DNA from: Botryococcus braunii
Taxonomy: Eukaryota > Chlorophyta > Trebouxiophyceae
Direction of reading: 5' to 3'
Length of the DNA stretch: 64,000 nt
Assembly: GCA_002005505.1 (NCBI GenBank)
Contig: MVGU01000501.1
Coordinates: forward strand, 327,501 to 391,500
Program-made: the position numbers and the translations under genes
The notes under the pieces: model-generated
Seen by the model: the letters and a program-made list of their open reading frames with translations, nothing else
Told to the model about the DNA's origin: nothing
Database searches by the model: none
Shown: piece by piece, positions 51,800 through 64,000 of the stretch
Layout: each line of letters begins with the position of its first letter
Position numbering within the stretch: the stretch's first letter is position 1

Positions 51800-54700
51800 T
51801 AGGAAGAAGAAGAAGCTGTGGGCTTCTGTGTCACTTGCAGAGGTTTCACAATCTCGGTGATTCCGGTCGGGATGAGTGGGTGTCTCAACTCAGATCCCCA
51901 GAGGAGTATGGGAAGCTTGAAGCAATCTTGCGTGCTACCTCAACCTGGTTGTGCACCACATGCTTCAAAACCCATTCCCTGGGAGTTCTTTCGTGCGCAA
52001 CCAAACCTCAGGTTTGAAACCTGACACCTGCCAGCACATGTGGAATCACCTGCCAGCTGGTTCCCCCTGATGTCAACTTTCTTCCTGGCCTTCCTCGGCA
52101 TGCACCGCCGACGCGTCAGTCGCTGCAGCCTACTTCAGAGCCCCAAGGCTGCCTCCCTTCGCAGCCCCGAGGACGACCGAGCGCATCCACCATCGTTGCT
52201 GATCCTCCGCCCCCTGCTCCTTCGGCCGGGGTCCGCCGCCATCCCCTGACCCCTAGGGCCTGGCCTTGTCCATCAAATTCAACCTTGGCCACAATTGGCA
52301 CCGCAGGGTTCCTAGATCCGCATGGATACCATGGGCTGCAGCATTGCGGTCTGCTCTCAAGGCTGTCGCGGACTCCGGATCCGAGGCGGTGTGGGTTGAG
52401 CTTTTGATCCTTCCGATGTGCGTCCTATCAGCTCGTCGCAGGCCCCGGGGGGAGGGCGTTGCGCAGCACGTCCGCCGTCGGGCCCGTGCTTGCTTGGATG
52501 GGGATATTGATGGCGTCATTGATGAACTCTTGGCCACAGCGCCTCCAGCAACTGCTCCAACCCGCCCATTAGACGACGCGGCGCTTGCCGCTCGAGTCTT
52601 GCACAAGGTTGCAGATGGCCATTTATCAGCGGCTGTTCAAATGTTGGAGCCTGCCACCATCACCCCAGCAACGCCTGCCACATGTGCTGCATTGGCAGCG
52701 CTTCGATGAATTCATCCTATCCGACCGCTTCCCGCCTGCGCAGGCCCCTTACCGTGCCCAAGTGGAGGATGTCTTGGCTGCCCTCAAAACCTTCCCACCT
52801 GGTACCGCTGGTGGGCGGGACAGCTTTACACCATTACACATAAAACATGCCTTATCTGTACGTGGCTCAGACCTCTTGTTGGACAGCCTCCTTGGCGTGG
52901 TCAATCGGGCCTTAGCTGGGGATATTCTCCAGCCCTTGCCATCTTATTGGGCCAGCGCTCCCATCACCCATCTCTTGAAGCCCAATGGGGGTATCCGGCC
53001 CATTGCAGTGAAGCTCACCCTGCGCCGCTGGTTTCCAAGATAGATGTTGCAGCTATCTTGCCCGCTGTCAATGAGTACTTGCAGCCACACCAAGTTGGGG
53101 TTGGAGTCCGAGGGGGTGCAGAAGGCCTCTTCCATGCCCTCAACCGCTTGGTGTCACACCAGCAAGATTCCCCCGACCTCGTCGTTGTCAGGTTGGACTT
53201 CCAAAATGCTTTTGATACGGTCGACCTTAATCGCATGCTTAGGGAAGTCGCCCTCCATTGGCCCAGCATCTGGCAGTATGTGGCGACGACGTACGGCTGC
53301 GCGGCCCATCAGTATGTTGAGCCCCATGTCGTGAACTCCACAACTGGGGTCCAGCAAGGGGACCCACCCCTCTCCGCTGCTTTTTATGCTCACTGTCCAG
53401 CCACTCATCCGTGACCTTCACCGAGAGTGTCCCGACGTCGACGTACAGCGATGGTGGTATCTGGATGACGGCACGTTCGTTGGTCCCCTGCCCGCAGCGC
53501 ACCAGGCAGTCCAATTGGTTGTTGACCGGGCCCCCGCATATGGCTTGAGCCTCAACCCTCACAAGAGCCATGTGTGGTCGCCGCGCCTGAACCCTCTGCA
53601 TTTGGATGGGTTCCCTCTGGGCTTCGTCTATGAAAGTCGTGCTGGTTTGATCGTGTTGGGGGCAGCGGTGACCGTGTCAGTCGAGTACGCAGTTTCCGTA
53701 GCCCAGGCGCACGTTGATGCCGTGGCAACCTCACTCCAGCGTTTGCCGATTCTCCGCCACCCCCAAGCAGAGCTTCTCTTGCTTCGCAGTTGCCGGGGGA
53801 CCTGCAAGGTGGTTTTCACAGCTCGGACCATGCCGCCAGTTGCAGCTGAGCAAGCTTTGGTGACCTTTGATATGCGCCAAACCCAGGTCGTCCCATCCAT
53901 TGTCACAGCTGGTGGTGGTGGTTTTGGCCCTTTGCAGCAAACCTAGGCTGGCTTGCCTATTGCCCAGGGGGTCTAGGGGTCACTAAGGCCACTTCCCTTC
54001 TGCCTTGTGCCTATCTTGCCTCCGTCACGCAGACAGCCCCCCTTCAGGACCGGCTTCTCGGGACATCCACTGCCCCTCCTGTCCCCGCTGCCGTAGCTGC
54101 CAAGGCTGACTACTGCGCCGCTGTCCCAGATTTCCATGCGGCGCTCTTCGAGGATCCGGATTTTGTCCGCAGCAACGTGCAAGCCCGGCTGTCCCAACCC
54201 TGGTATCAGCGCGCATACCTGGAGGTTTTTGATCACCCTGCTCGCTCGGATCGCGACCGTGCTGTGCTCCAATCTCTTACACAGCCGGGAGCGTCTGATT
54301 GGCTGCTGGCTCTCCCAGTTCCCCATTTGCAGCAGACAATGCCCCCTGAGTCGTTCCGTTGCCGCCTTCAGTATCAGCTCTTGATCCCCATCTTCCAGCA
54401 GGGCTCCCAATGCCCGTGCTGCTTGAGGGAGTTGGATGTCTGGAGCGACCATGCTGTCCATTGCACCTAGGGGGAATGTAGCAATTGTCGGCCGCCATTA
54501 CTCCGTTTGTAACGACCTCCATGCTGTCCTTACATCTGCTCGTCAGCGGGTCACCTGGGAGCCTGCCTTTCCCACCCCTGTCCCTGGCCAGGAGCGCTGT
54601 CGGGCAGACCTTCACCTTCACGCGTGGGAGGATGGGCGTGACCTCTATATCGACATCGTTGGCTCCTCACCGCTCACCGTGGCCAACTTGCAGCATTTCG

Positions 54701-55036
54701 TGCCGGGTGGGGCCGCCACGAGCGCCGCTCAAGACAAGCAGACCCGCTATGCCGTCTTGCTGTCGCGTCCGCAGCCGCCTGTGGCCTTCCAAGCCTTCGC
54801 TTTTGAAACATTTTGAGGGTTGCATGCTAATATTAATGCGCTGGCCTTGTTGCAGAGGCTCCAGGGGCGTTTGAACCAAGCCACCATTGCTCAAGAAGAC
54901 GTGGAGGGATATTTTGGTTATTCGACGGGTCAGTTTCATTATTTCGGCCGCTGTGGGTCGCCAAATGGCCGCTCGCCGGGTGTGACTCATAGCTTGAAAC
55001 ATTTGGGTTCGGGTCCTTGAACGTTGGGCTGGTCTT
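51800..55036 (+). pseudogene. Decayed non-LTR retrotransposon: RT, zinc finger, restriction-like endonuclease
   Basis: The coding sequence is split over several frames, so at least four frameshifts are present. In order: N-terminal segment with GDSGRDEWVSQLRSPEEYGK (51835-52017); a helical region (52266-52709); reverse transcriptase with FPPGTAGGRDSF, ITHLLKPNGGIRPIA (to 53030), then in another frame VVRLDFQNAFDTVDLN (motif A) and TGVQQGDPP (motif B), then RWWYLDDGTFVG (motif C, near 53455); zinc finger CPCCLRELDVWSDHAVHC (near 54413-54466); and, in another frame, ERCRADLHLHAWEDGRDLYI followed by VGSSPL (54590-54680), with the spacing of a PD-(D/E)XK restriction-like nuclease. This architecture is that of early-branching non-LTR elements with a C-terminal endonuclease; the clade cannot be assigned by eye. 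The frame stops with TGA at 54814, followed by a tail to 55036 that recurs at 40454. The element is inactive. Confidence 0.75.
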
Positions 55037-55590
55037 TTCTACTCTACTCTTGATTAAGGAGAAGAAGACAGTGTCCAGCCACTAGGGCATGATGAGATAT
55101 CCACAACACACACAAACAAGCCAAAACTATGAAGAACAGACCACAAGAGGTGGCCAAACGAAGATCGAAAACATTCGATTCGAGACATTGTAGCGGGAGT
55201 TCCGTCACGGGACTCCCGTGACGACTGTTTAAACCCCGCCATAGGCTACGGCCCATAGCATATTAAAAAGCACCCTTTAGAGTGAAGCCTGAACTAACCG
55301 CATACCATCAAACCAGCATTCATCACAATTTACACAATTACTCGCTCGGCGGACCCCCCTTTACAACTGATCAGGGGAAATCTTTCCATAGTGGGAGGAA
55401 CCCTTCACAACAGCTGGTGCCCTCTGTCACTTTTGTAAACGGGGAAAATTCTGCCATGGCGATGAACTCACATTTATTCACGCAGGTTCCCACCACGTGT
55501 AACAATAAATCAGAGAGTCGAGTCATGAGTCTCTTGCTGTTTCTTCGAGTTATGCTGTAAGGCCCTGGGATTATCCTCGGACGGTGAAGG
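55037..55590. other. Region upstream of second secreted-protein gene
   Basis: Begins with DNA unrelated to copy 1, then joins the segmental duplication near 55178. It contains the shortened palindrome cluster and the conserved short upstream ORF (55456-55560). Confidence 0.5.
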
Positions 55591-58500
55591 ATGTGGAGGG
55601 TACCTAGCTTGCCCAAGGTACGCTGATGTCCGTGCTAAGTAAAATTATCATAAAAAAATATTGTGAACTTATAAGTTTGGGAATGTGTGGATGAGGGTCC
55701 ATTGACGTGCCCTGCTGACCCCGTGACAGAGTAATAAAGGTGCCATTCCTTTGTTCCTCTTGTAGGCTGCTTGGCTGGTACAGCTGGTATGGCTTTTTTC
55801 GGCTGTTCAAAAGGGGATTTCCTCTGAAATATTGCCAACGGCTGACTCTTTTGGCATGTCTGCGCCACAAACTCGCGATGACTATGACGGGCTACAAGTT
55901 GCGCAAACGGCCTCTGCGTCGTAAGTGGCCTGACCGAATGAATATTTGTTTTGATGAGCATGCACACTGATAATCTGGCACGTCGGACTGCAGCCTGTGC
56001 CATGGTGCATCGTCGCAAGAACTTCTGACACATCCAAGTGCCTGCACAGGATATGTACCTCTCCAGTTGGCGTCATAGGATCAATTCCAAAATCTGAATG
56101 TAAGTCAGTCTGAACCTTGATATTCCTGTCTTTGAAATGCTCGTGGTCAGCACTGTGACACTGCTGCCTCGAACTAGCTCAGGGCCTTTCACAACATGAA
56201 ATTCAACGTGCATAGGGACGGCATGTGCATGCTATATACGACATGGGGCTTTTAACACTACTCTACTGTGACGCTGCTCGTCAGTCTGTCTTCCTGACCA
56301 CATTCAACACAAATAGTCTTGTTGAGTGAGGTTGTAAGGAAGTTGGGTGGCACGGCACTGCTTGCAACAATGTTAAGCTGTACATGCGCATGCTGCAAGA
56401 CGTATTTGCAATCCAGCTTCTCTTTGGATGTAGGGTGCAACAGTACTTCAGATCCTGCAACAGTCAAAGACAGTTTGACGTTGCGGGACAATGGTGACAG
56501 CACAGCAGTTTACGCGGCAGTCATAGGCGGTACCACCAAATCAGGCACCCTAACTCTGTCCAGTCCCAATCAGTACCTTTATGGGAAACCCTGTACTTTT
56601 CTATTTATGTCGACAGTGCTGGTCCAAATTCGGCGGGTCTCTACCTCTTTCACCGCAAACAACATTCAATTGTGGCTGTCTAAGCTAGGGGTCGGAAACA
56701 TTCAGGCCTTGACTGGTTCCTTGACAGTCTATGTCGACCACACTCCACTTCCTATCCCACCATTCATAACTCCCAACTTTTTCAGCAGCCTGACCCTTGC
56801 GTCTGCAATCGTCATCCTGGAATGTCAGAATTGCGTGCCTGCTCCCAACACCAGACCCACCGAAGCATCAGCCCTGCTTACCCTGCCAGGGTTGACCAGG
56901 ATGCGCCAGTTTTGGAACTGGGCTCAAAAGAACTCGGGACCGACTTCAGTTATTGTGCAAGGGACTGCCTTTGTGAACTTTGTGCAGACCCTGCCAAACC
57001 TGCTCTGCTCGCCGGGCCTTCTCATTATCCTAGACAACCGCCAACTCACTTCTCTCAATGGTTTGGTTCAGCTGAACACCACCCTGAGGCCAGGTCCCAC
57101 TGTGCAGATCCAGAGGAATGCCCTCTTGACCACTCCATTGTCGGTATCTGCGCTGCTACCGCTTGCGGGATGTGTGGCTGCAGGGAGCATCAGTCCCCTG
57201 ACATCCCAAATAGCCATTCAAACTACACAGTGCCTCTCTTCTGTGCGCCAACCTCCGCGGTCTCTGATTTGTACATCAAACAAGCTTCCTTTGCCTTCAT
57301 GCATGATGGCTTTGGGTATTTTTTGCCATTTGTAGTTCTCCGCAAGAATGGCCTCAAAAAGAAGGGCCCTGGTGGCGAAAGTGAGGAATGCTTCATTGCA
57401 GTGGGCGCATCTAAATATAGTGCGTTACAATGCTAGAGCGGCAGTAAAGGTTTTGCAAGGGGGAGTCCTCGTTCTCACTCTGTCTTGTACACTCTGTCAA
57501 GGTCTGGAATGGTCCATTTTACTGAGGTAAAGCTGCTGCAGTGTCATCTGACCGTGCCTTGCCTAATTAAAAAAAAGAAAAAAACCACGTGTCAGTATGT
57601 GTGAAGACAGAATCGCGCCTGTCCTATCACAATTTAGAGTCCTTCCTCTTCCATCACAATACAGATTTTCAGATGTTCCTTCACAAGGAAGAGTCGTATC
57701 TGTCAATGACATGACCGATTGCAACTGTTCCCTCAGTATGGAGAGCCGCTGAATCCGTTTCGCCCAGGGGTCACAGACATGTGGCCTCTCCTGCCCAGTG
57801 GTTCACTGATCGAAACTTGTGCTGGGTTGCAGTGCTGGCCCCAGTACTGTTCTTATGCCAGGACGGGGGCTTGCACTCCCTGCGGCTCTCCTCCGGCGAG
57901 CAGCCCCCCACCACCCGCTGCACCTCCTCCGCCAGCATCTTGCCTGGCGCAGACTCCATTCCAGGGTGTTGGTAAGGGTCCCTCCTCGCAGGACTCGCTG
58001 ACTGAGGTCAGTGGGATCCTACTTCCTTTTCAGTTGCCTGAGTGAGCTGTTCCCATCTGCTTGCATGCGCTTGCCCCCCGTTCTGGCATCCTTCCTGGGA
58101 ATGCAAATGCTGCAGTGGTCAAGACCCCCTTTCTGGCTCGTGTTAGAACACCATGACCCTCACACGGGGGCCACTGGGAGGGACGAAGGTTTCTGCTGCA
58201 CAAGAGCCAGGGAGGTGAGGTTGCAAACAAAACACGGCTATTTGCCTTTCACTGTATCCTCCCTAGCAAAATTGGATGATGTGATCAGTGCTCGGGCAAA
58301 TGCCTTCAGACAGAAGATCTCGAAACAGTGACTGCGCACACGTTCTCTAACAGAATTGTCTTCTTCTTGCTGCAGTGTGCGGCAGCCTTGCTCAGCCAAC
58401 TACTATATTTGTGATTGACAACGGCGATGGTACGTGTACCGCCGCGTTTCTGTCGGGATCCACCGCCAGGGGTGTGAGCTGTACCTCCTCCCTATTTGGC

Positions 58501-61500
58501 AGAGTCTGCGACACTATTCAAGCATCCGTGATTCTTATCTTCGGTCGCCGGTCCGCAGCCACCCCTTATGTGCAGCTAATGCAGAAGTGGTTGAGTGGCA
58601 TGGGCATTGGAAGTGCTAGCATAATCGCTCAACCCCTCACCATATATGTCGACCATAAACTCAATGTGCCAGTTCCGCAGTACATCCAACCCGACTTCTA
58701 CAGAAGTCTGACCCAGGTCCGTGGCTTGCGTTGTTCTTCATTGGCATTTGTCCAGGCCCTTGCGCTTGTCTTACTGCGAGTACTGGCCGATGTATGCTGC
58801 AGTTGCCCATTTCTTTTCTTGTACTAGAAAAGGCAGAGCCACACCACTTCCCTTTTGGAGCTCCAGAGAAAGGCGGGAAGTAGTGGAAACGGATGTGTTT
58901 GTTATGCATGCAATGTGTGTGTGTGTGTGTGTGTGTGTAGAGGTAGGGCAGAGAGAATGGGGGAGAGGGAGAATGAACTTAAAACTAAAACTTGGTAGGG
59001 CCGTCTCAGTGTATGTGACAGACCTCATTTACTGCAATTGCATTTGTCTTCATCACCAGAACAGGCATGCTCCGTCCTACTTCGCTGCTGCTTAATTTCT
59101 CAGTTCAATTTTCTCAAAAAGTCCGAAGAACGACTTTCTCTGCAGGTGGGAGCCCTGGTGGTTTCCGAATGCAATGGATGCCTTGCCAACCCAACAACTC
59201 CACCAGCAAACCCGGCATTGCTGGTGCTACCAGGCCTCATCAACATCCGCCAGACACAGGATTTCACCACCGGGGCCGGGATACTGGGCTCGGTGATACT
59301 TCGGAACACAGCCATGCAAAATCTACTGTCGTTCCAGGGGCTGACCTGCCCTCCAGGCTTGGTGAACATTGTCGGAAACCGCCAGTTGACCAGCTTCCTG
59401 GGGCTCCAGAAGCTGTCCTACCCCACTTTCTTGCCAGGAGTTACATTCAATGCGGTTGACAACCCCCTCACAGACCCTTCTTCCATCCAGCAGATCCGAG
59501 TCCTGGCTGGCTGCCCCAGCGGTACTACCAGCCCCCAGCTGTCAGGCGTTTCCATCTCGACGGCTGGATGTGCTATCAATGTAAGTTTCCTGACTTAGCA
59601 TCGATGCACATCTCTTGGATGCACCTTTGCTGAAATCTTTTCGGATGTAACATCAATGTTCGTTAATAGATGACAGATCAATTTTAGGATGAGCGTCATT
59701 CTAATTTCCAGGATGTGTAACATCAGTGTATGTTAATAGATGACAGATCAATTTTAGGATGAGCGTCATTCTAATTTCCAGGATGTGGCAACTATGTTAA
59801 CTTCTGGATGGACTATCACAGTATGTTATCGAATGTAACATCAGTGTAAGGTTCTTGCCAGCAGCTAACAGCAACGGCACAGCAATGTATGTCTGTTATT
59901 ATATTGATGCTCCTGTTTGCAAAGGGACAAGCAGTCACTATCAAACATGCTATTGCAGTTGCACTGACTCCCGCCAAGGTTTCAGGGAATGCCATCCCAA
60001 GCATTATTTTGGACAAATCGGATTGCTTGCAACTGCTTGTCCCCAGACAATCCACATGCACCATTTCTTGCCCCTTGACTCTCACAGCATTGTACCTTGC
60101 CTTCTCGCCCTTGCCTCCTCTCTTTCTATCTCCTTGGCATCCTCCCCCATCTTGGCGCAGTCCTGTCTGTGTTGAGACCTCGAATAGGCATTGTGTTCAA
60201 CAGAATACCTTTTTTCAGGGTGTTGGTACCTCAGCATCCTTGCGGATGGAGCACAGGTGTGTTGCTTGTCTCATTAGTGTCAAGGGGTTTAGAGTTCCAA
60301 GGTTTCAATCCCACATGGTTGGTTTGAAGTCGGTTCTCTTTGCACGCACAGTGCTGGAACCGGTACTGCGCATTCGCAAATGCAGGCCAATGCCTTTCCT
60401 GTACATCACCTTCGCCCCCGCCCCTTCCATCCCCACCACCCCCTCCTCCGCCTAGGCCATCCCCACCCCCACTACCACCTCCTCCGCCTCCTCCGTTCCC
60501 ACCGCCGTCACCTCCTCCTCCTCCGCCTGGGCCATCCCCACGCCCACCACCACCTCCTCCGCCTCCTCCGTCCCCACCGCCATCACCCCCTCCTCCTCCG
60601 CCTTCTCCGCCCCCACGACCACCACCTCCTTTACCTCCTCCGCCTCCATCACCACCTCCTTTGCCTCCTCCGTCCCCACCGCCACCACTCCCTCCATCGC
60701 CGCCTCCTCCGTCCCCACCGCCATCACCCCTTCCTCCGCCGCCTTCTCCGCCCCCACCCCCACCACCTCCTTCGCCTCCTCCGTCTCCACCGCCACCACT
60801 CCCTCCATCGCCGCCTCCTCCGTCCCCACCGCCATCACCCCCTCCTCCGCCGCCTTCTCCGCCCCCACCACAACCACCTCCTTCGCCTCCTCCCTCCCCA
60901 CCCCCTCCTCCGCCGCCTTCTCCGCCCCCACCAAATCCACCTCCTTCGCCTCCTCCGGCCCCACCCCCACCATCACCGCCTCCGCCTTCTCCAGTTTCAT
61001 GCCCACCCAACCTGAATAACTTACCTGATCCAGGTTGCTGCCATTACGTGCCCTTGATCTGCCCCCCCCCCTTCTTTTCCCTTGGGAGATAGTGGTGAGG
61101 GATGGGTTGAAACACTCCTCTCAATGCCTTCTGCGTTCGTTAATGCTTGGCCTCCCGTGTGCACTGCTGAGGTTGTCTTCTGTTGGGGCTGGTACTTTGG
61201 CTCTCGAGGAGATGACCAAGCTTGTATGTGCAGTGGCAATGCTTTTTATAACGGTTGCTGAAAGGTTCACGATCTCCTGAGGCGCTCCGTGGATATGAAG
61301 GTTTGTGCAGATTTCTGCTCTTTCCCTTCCATGATCAAAAAGAAGAGCGGACCCCTTGACTCTGTGTCCACAGGTGAAGGGCCACCATTCTATGCTTTCA
61401 AATGAAGAGCCAGAGTTGGCCATGCACTAAGTAAGTTTATCCAAACAAATCGTGGTCCACATTGTATATTGGTAGTTCACAATGTTTGAAGGTGGTTCTT

Positions 61501-63173
61501 TAAGTAAGATTGTGCTGCACGTCAGCTGTTGGTGGTCACAAGATGTGATGCTGGCCCACAGGGCATCAATGCCTTGGTACGATGACGGTCCCCAAACTGT
61601 AGGGGGTGTTGCAACCAGATTGTGACCCTCCATGTGCATAATAGCAGGAGACCCACGCACACAGGACGAAAGGCATGAATTCCGTGGGGCTGCGCCTTCA
61701 TGGCCGTGGGTAAATGGAAATGAGCTTGTTTCAGGCACAGTCCAAGAAGACTGAGATTCGACAGTTGGCTGCATGTGCGGAGCGTGGTGGAGTGCCAGCT
61801 TTGTATCAGCTAACGCCACGAGTGTGTAGAGTTTTTTAAATATCGTTAGCAAGAATGGGTTTTGAACACTTTTGAGGTGTGCTTGCAGGTTGTATTCCAG
61901 GTGATGGAGAGCTCCTTGTCGTAGATTTTGGAGATGGGACCTGTCAGGTTTCTGTCGGAATGGTAATATTTGGCGACTGCACATCTAACATTTTTGCTGG
62001 TTTTGACTGCGGGAATCTCGACGGGGATCTTTACATTGTTGCAGCAAATCCAAAGAACTTAGACGCTTCTCAATATGTAGTACCTGACTTCCAGCGCTAC
62101 TTCAGCACGATTGGGATTGGCAGCATTGTAGCACTGAGTACGTCCCGCCATCTTGCAGAAGTTGCTTCTTATTCCGTGGGCAAAGACTGAGGTCCACTTC
62201 AAGCACTTGAACATACACATCTTCTTGCATAAAGTTGAAATCGATGTTTTTGTTTCTGATCTAATCTTGTGACAGAGCTCCCATGCAATGTCACACATCG
62301 ATATCTGTTTGTATTTTCAAATTCACCCCTTTGACACTTGATGAGTACAGTGTAAGGGTTGTCATGCAGTTTTTCAGGGCACAGGCTCATCCCCCAAGAT
62401 TTGATTGGGTTGTCACATACTCCCATGTAGCAGGGGAGCAGGCAGCTTAGCCGATGGTTGGGTCATGTGTCCACTAAAAGCTCAGTCTTATCAGCCTAAG
62501 GAGTGTCCTATTAGCTTTTCCCATTCCACATTAGGCAGGCTTCTGCAGGCACATGGCTGAGGTAAACAGTAAAGGTAAACGCCCTCCTCCGCGGGCACAT
62601 TCAGGTACTAAAGTATGTGGACTCTGGCCATGTGCAGATTCACTCAGCATGGAGCCCCCGGAATACGGCGGAACCACTGGAGCACCCCCCCCTGGCACGG
62701 TAATCAATATAGCTGACACGCTCCCCTCTCTGTTGTATGCCAGGGGACGCGGTCTGTTAACCAGTATTAAAATACGAAAACCGCTCACCTACTCCTTCAA
62801 TGGTTTTCCAAAAAATGTGCAGTATGCCAAGGACAATATTGTGTTATCAGATCTCAGCACTTCAGACCTGTCATTCTTGTCAAATGTGGTCTGTGCTCCA
62901 AAACAGCTGCTTATCGGCGAACACCAAAACAGCCAGCTCACATCTCTTTCTGGCTTAAATATTTGGCCCGCTGGTGAACTAACAGACCTTTCTGTGACTG
63001 ATAACCCCTTACTCCTACAGCAAGGCTTCCAGCCACTGGGGGCAATGCTAGAATGTAGTGCCGGATCTTCTCCTCAGTCAGTAGTGCTATCGGTGACTGC
63101 TGTCGAATGTCCTAATACGGTGTTGATAAATCTTAATGAACTTTGTACCTACATAAATTTTGGTACGTGTTGA
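55591..63173 (+). CDS. Secreted three-module leucine-rich / Pro-rich glycoprotein, copy 2 (1172 residues)
   Basis: Same nine-exon model: 55591-55617, 55766-55920, 56417-57242, 57737-57971, 58376-58716, 59146-59580, 60352-61033, 61889-62137, 62605-63173; total 3519 bp. All splice sites and phases are conserved, which independently supports the model of copy 1. The signal peptide is MWRVPSLPK plus AAWLVQLVWLFSAV. Modules, Cys motifs (CWPQYCSYARTGACTPC and CWNRYCAFANAGQCLSC) and the C-terminus are retained. The Ser-Pro-Pro rod exon is 54 bp (18 codons) longer than in copy 1. Substitutions in exon 2 are largely non-synonymous (for example AEMM against SEIL) while the hydrophobic core is kept. Both copies look intact, so both may be expressed; function is inferred as extracellular matrix or surface binding. 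Confidence 0.8.
58914..58938. repeat. (GT)n microsatellite in intron
   Basis: About 12 GT units at the position of the longer tract in copy 1. Confidence 0.95.
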
Positions 63174-63944
63174 GGCCTTGGTATAAACAAGCAGGCCATA
63201 AAGATTGAGGGACTGCAATAGAGGAAGGCTTGATGGGATCATTACATTTACCTATCCCAAAGGTGACTAGTTGGGTTGTATCTGCCCGTAAAGGATACAT
63301 CCCAAATTTGTCTTTATCGGAGGATCCCATTCACGTTGACTAGTTGGGTTGTATTTGCCTGTATGGGATATCCCCAAATTTTACTTATCGGAGGATCCCA
63401 ATAAAGTGTCCCTTGAAGGTCCCTTGAGGTGGGTTATAATCACCATATGGCAAAGCATAGCTAGACATGAGGGCATATATAATGTAAGACAATGTATAGT
63501 CTTATATTCATGGACATGCACGATCCTGCGATATTCAGCGGAGTTCTCAAGTGTTCTCATTCATTGATAGCTGGTACACAGTGGGTCTGTTTTGCTTGGA
63601 ATTCATTGTAAAATAAATTTTCAGGATTTAATATTTAACCTTGAAAAGCTATCCTATAACTACAGAGTTAAGGATCCTCTCAAGTTGTTGGGGGGAAAAT
63701 CTTGTGGATGGACATGGAATAGAGTGACCAAGAGATCTCCAGAGCTAGTATAGAGGGAGAGCCCCTGCGATGTAAGGTGTCTGAAGTCCTTTAATTTGGA
63801 CTGGACATCAACTGTCTATCATCTGATGTATGTTTATCCTGGTTTCCCTTGGTCATACATGCAATATACAATAGGGAACTCAGTTACAAGGATGGCAAGG
63901 TGGATGATTCGAATTCTGTGATTGAGGATAACCAAGCTAATCTT
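63174..63944. other. 3' flank of second gene copy
   Basis: Duplicated downstream DNA, matching 48719-49489, with the same ~74-bp two-copy repeat. No gene seen. Confidence 0.6.
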
Positions 63945-64000
63945 AGGCATGTACTTGAACGTAGCCGCCTACAGCCTTTTCTAGTAATTGCTTGATCGGT
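63945..64000 (+). mobile_element. Fragment related to the element A LTR, cut by the window end
   Basis: The 56 bases match 39721-39776 inside the 3' LTR of element A with four substitutions by eye, starting AGGCATGTACTTGAACGTAG. The match starts in the middle of the LTR, at the point where the two duplicated segments diverge. Confidence 0.8.

Larger units (their letters stand above)
55178..63945 (+). repeat. Segmental duplication, copy 2
   Basis: Counterpart of 40722-49489. By eye, identity is lowest near the 5' end (about 92% in exon 2), about 99% or higher from exon 3 to exon 6 including introns, and about 97% in the last exon. Confidence 0.93.

Noticed and set aside
41143..63173. Calling the two genes pherophorins
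   Set aside because: The Ser-Pro-Pro rod is similar, but I do not see the pherophorin globular domain; the modules look leucine-rich, L-domain-like.

Overview
The window reads as nuclear DNA of a unicellular eukaryote. A chlorophyte green alga (prasinophyte or volvocine type) is my best guess. The support is inferential: GC-rich exons split by spliceosomal introns, a pyruvate phosphate dikinase gene, secreted proteins with long Ser-Pro-Pro rods like those of green-algal extracellular matrix, dense dinucleotide microsatellites and Copia retrotransposons. I see no bacterial operons, rRNA, tRNA genes or CRISPR arrays.

Layout. (1) 480-1400 (+): the last two exons of a pyruvate phosphate dikinase gene, separated by a GT-microsatellite intron. 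(2) 1401-5.6 kb: intergenic DNA, then a 54-bp minisatellite and a short block of ambiguous coding potential (5.6-6.3 kb). (3) 7.0-16.1 kb (-): an unrecognised gene of at least seven exons, assembled from splice sites and six matching intron phases. Most of its larger introns carry their own minisatellite. (4) 17.0-18.6 kb: orphan open frames of different base composition. (5) 18.7-40.0 kb: three nested Copia elements. Element A (+) sits inside a (CA)n tract. Element B (-) is inserted in the gag of A, and element C (+) in the pol of A. B and C have intact gag-pol frames and near-identical LTRs. All three have a primer site complementary to the anticodon region of initiator tRNA-Met, and a shared polypurine tract.

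(6) 40.7-49.5 kb and 55.2-63.9 kb (+): a segmental duplication. Each copy holds a nine-exon gene that I reconstructed from splice sites. The products are secreted proteins of 1154 and 1172 residues: a signal peptide, three repeats of a leucine-rich module, and two Cys/Pro-rich linkers, the second a long Ser-Pro-Pro rod. (7) Between the copies, 51.8-55.0 kb: a decayed non-LTR retrotransposon with reverse transcriptase, a zinc finger and a probable restriction-like endonuclease. (8) The window ends inside a fragment related to the element A LTR, at the right breakpoint of the duplication.

The most unusual points are: a direct repeat of 135-146 bp inside the LTRs of all three Copia elements, with the downstream copy always ending 23-28 bp before the LTR end; an extra 174-residue ORF with a PPTY motif ahead of gag-pol in element C; the three-module secreted paralogues with a patch of near-identity suggesting gene conversion; and an intron in the minus-strand gene whose 3' end is a tandem array of splice-acceptor copies. 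All coordinates, phases and identities were worked out by eye.
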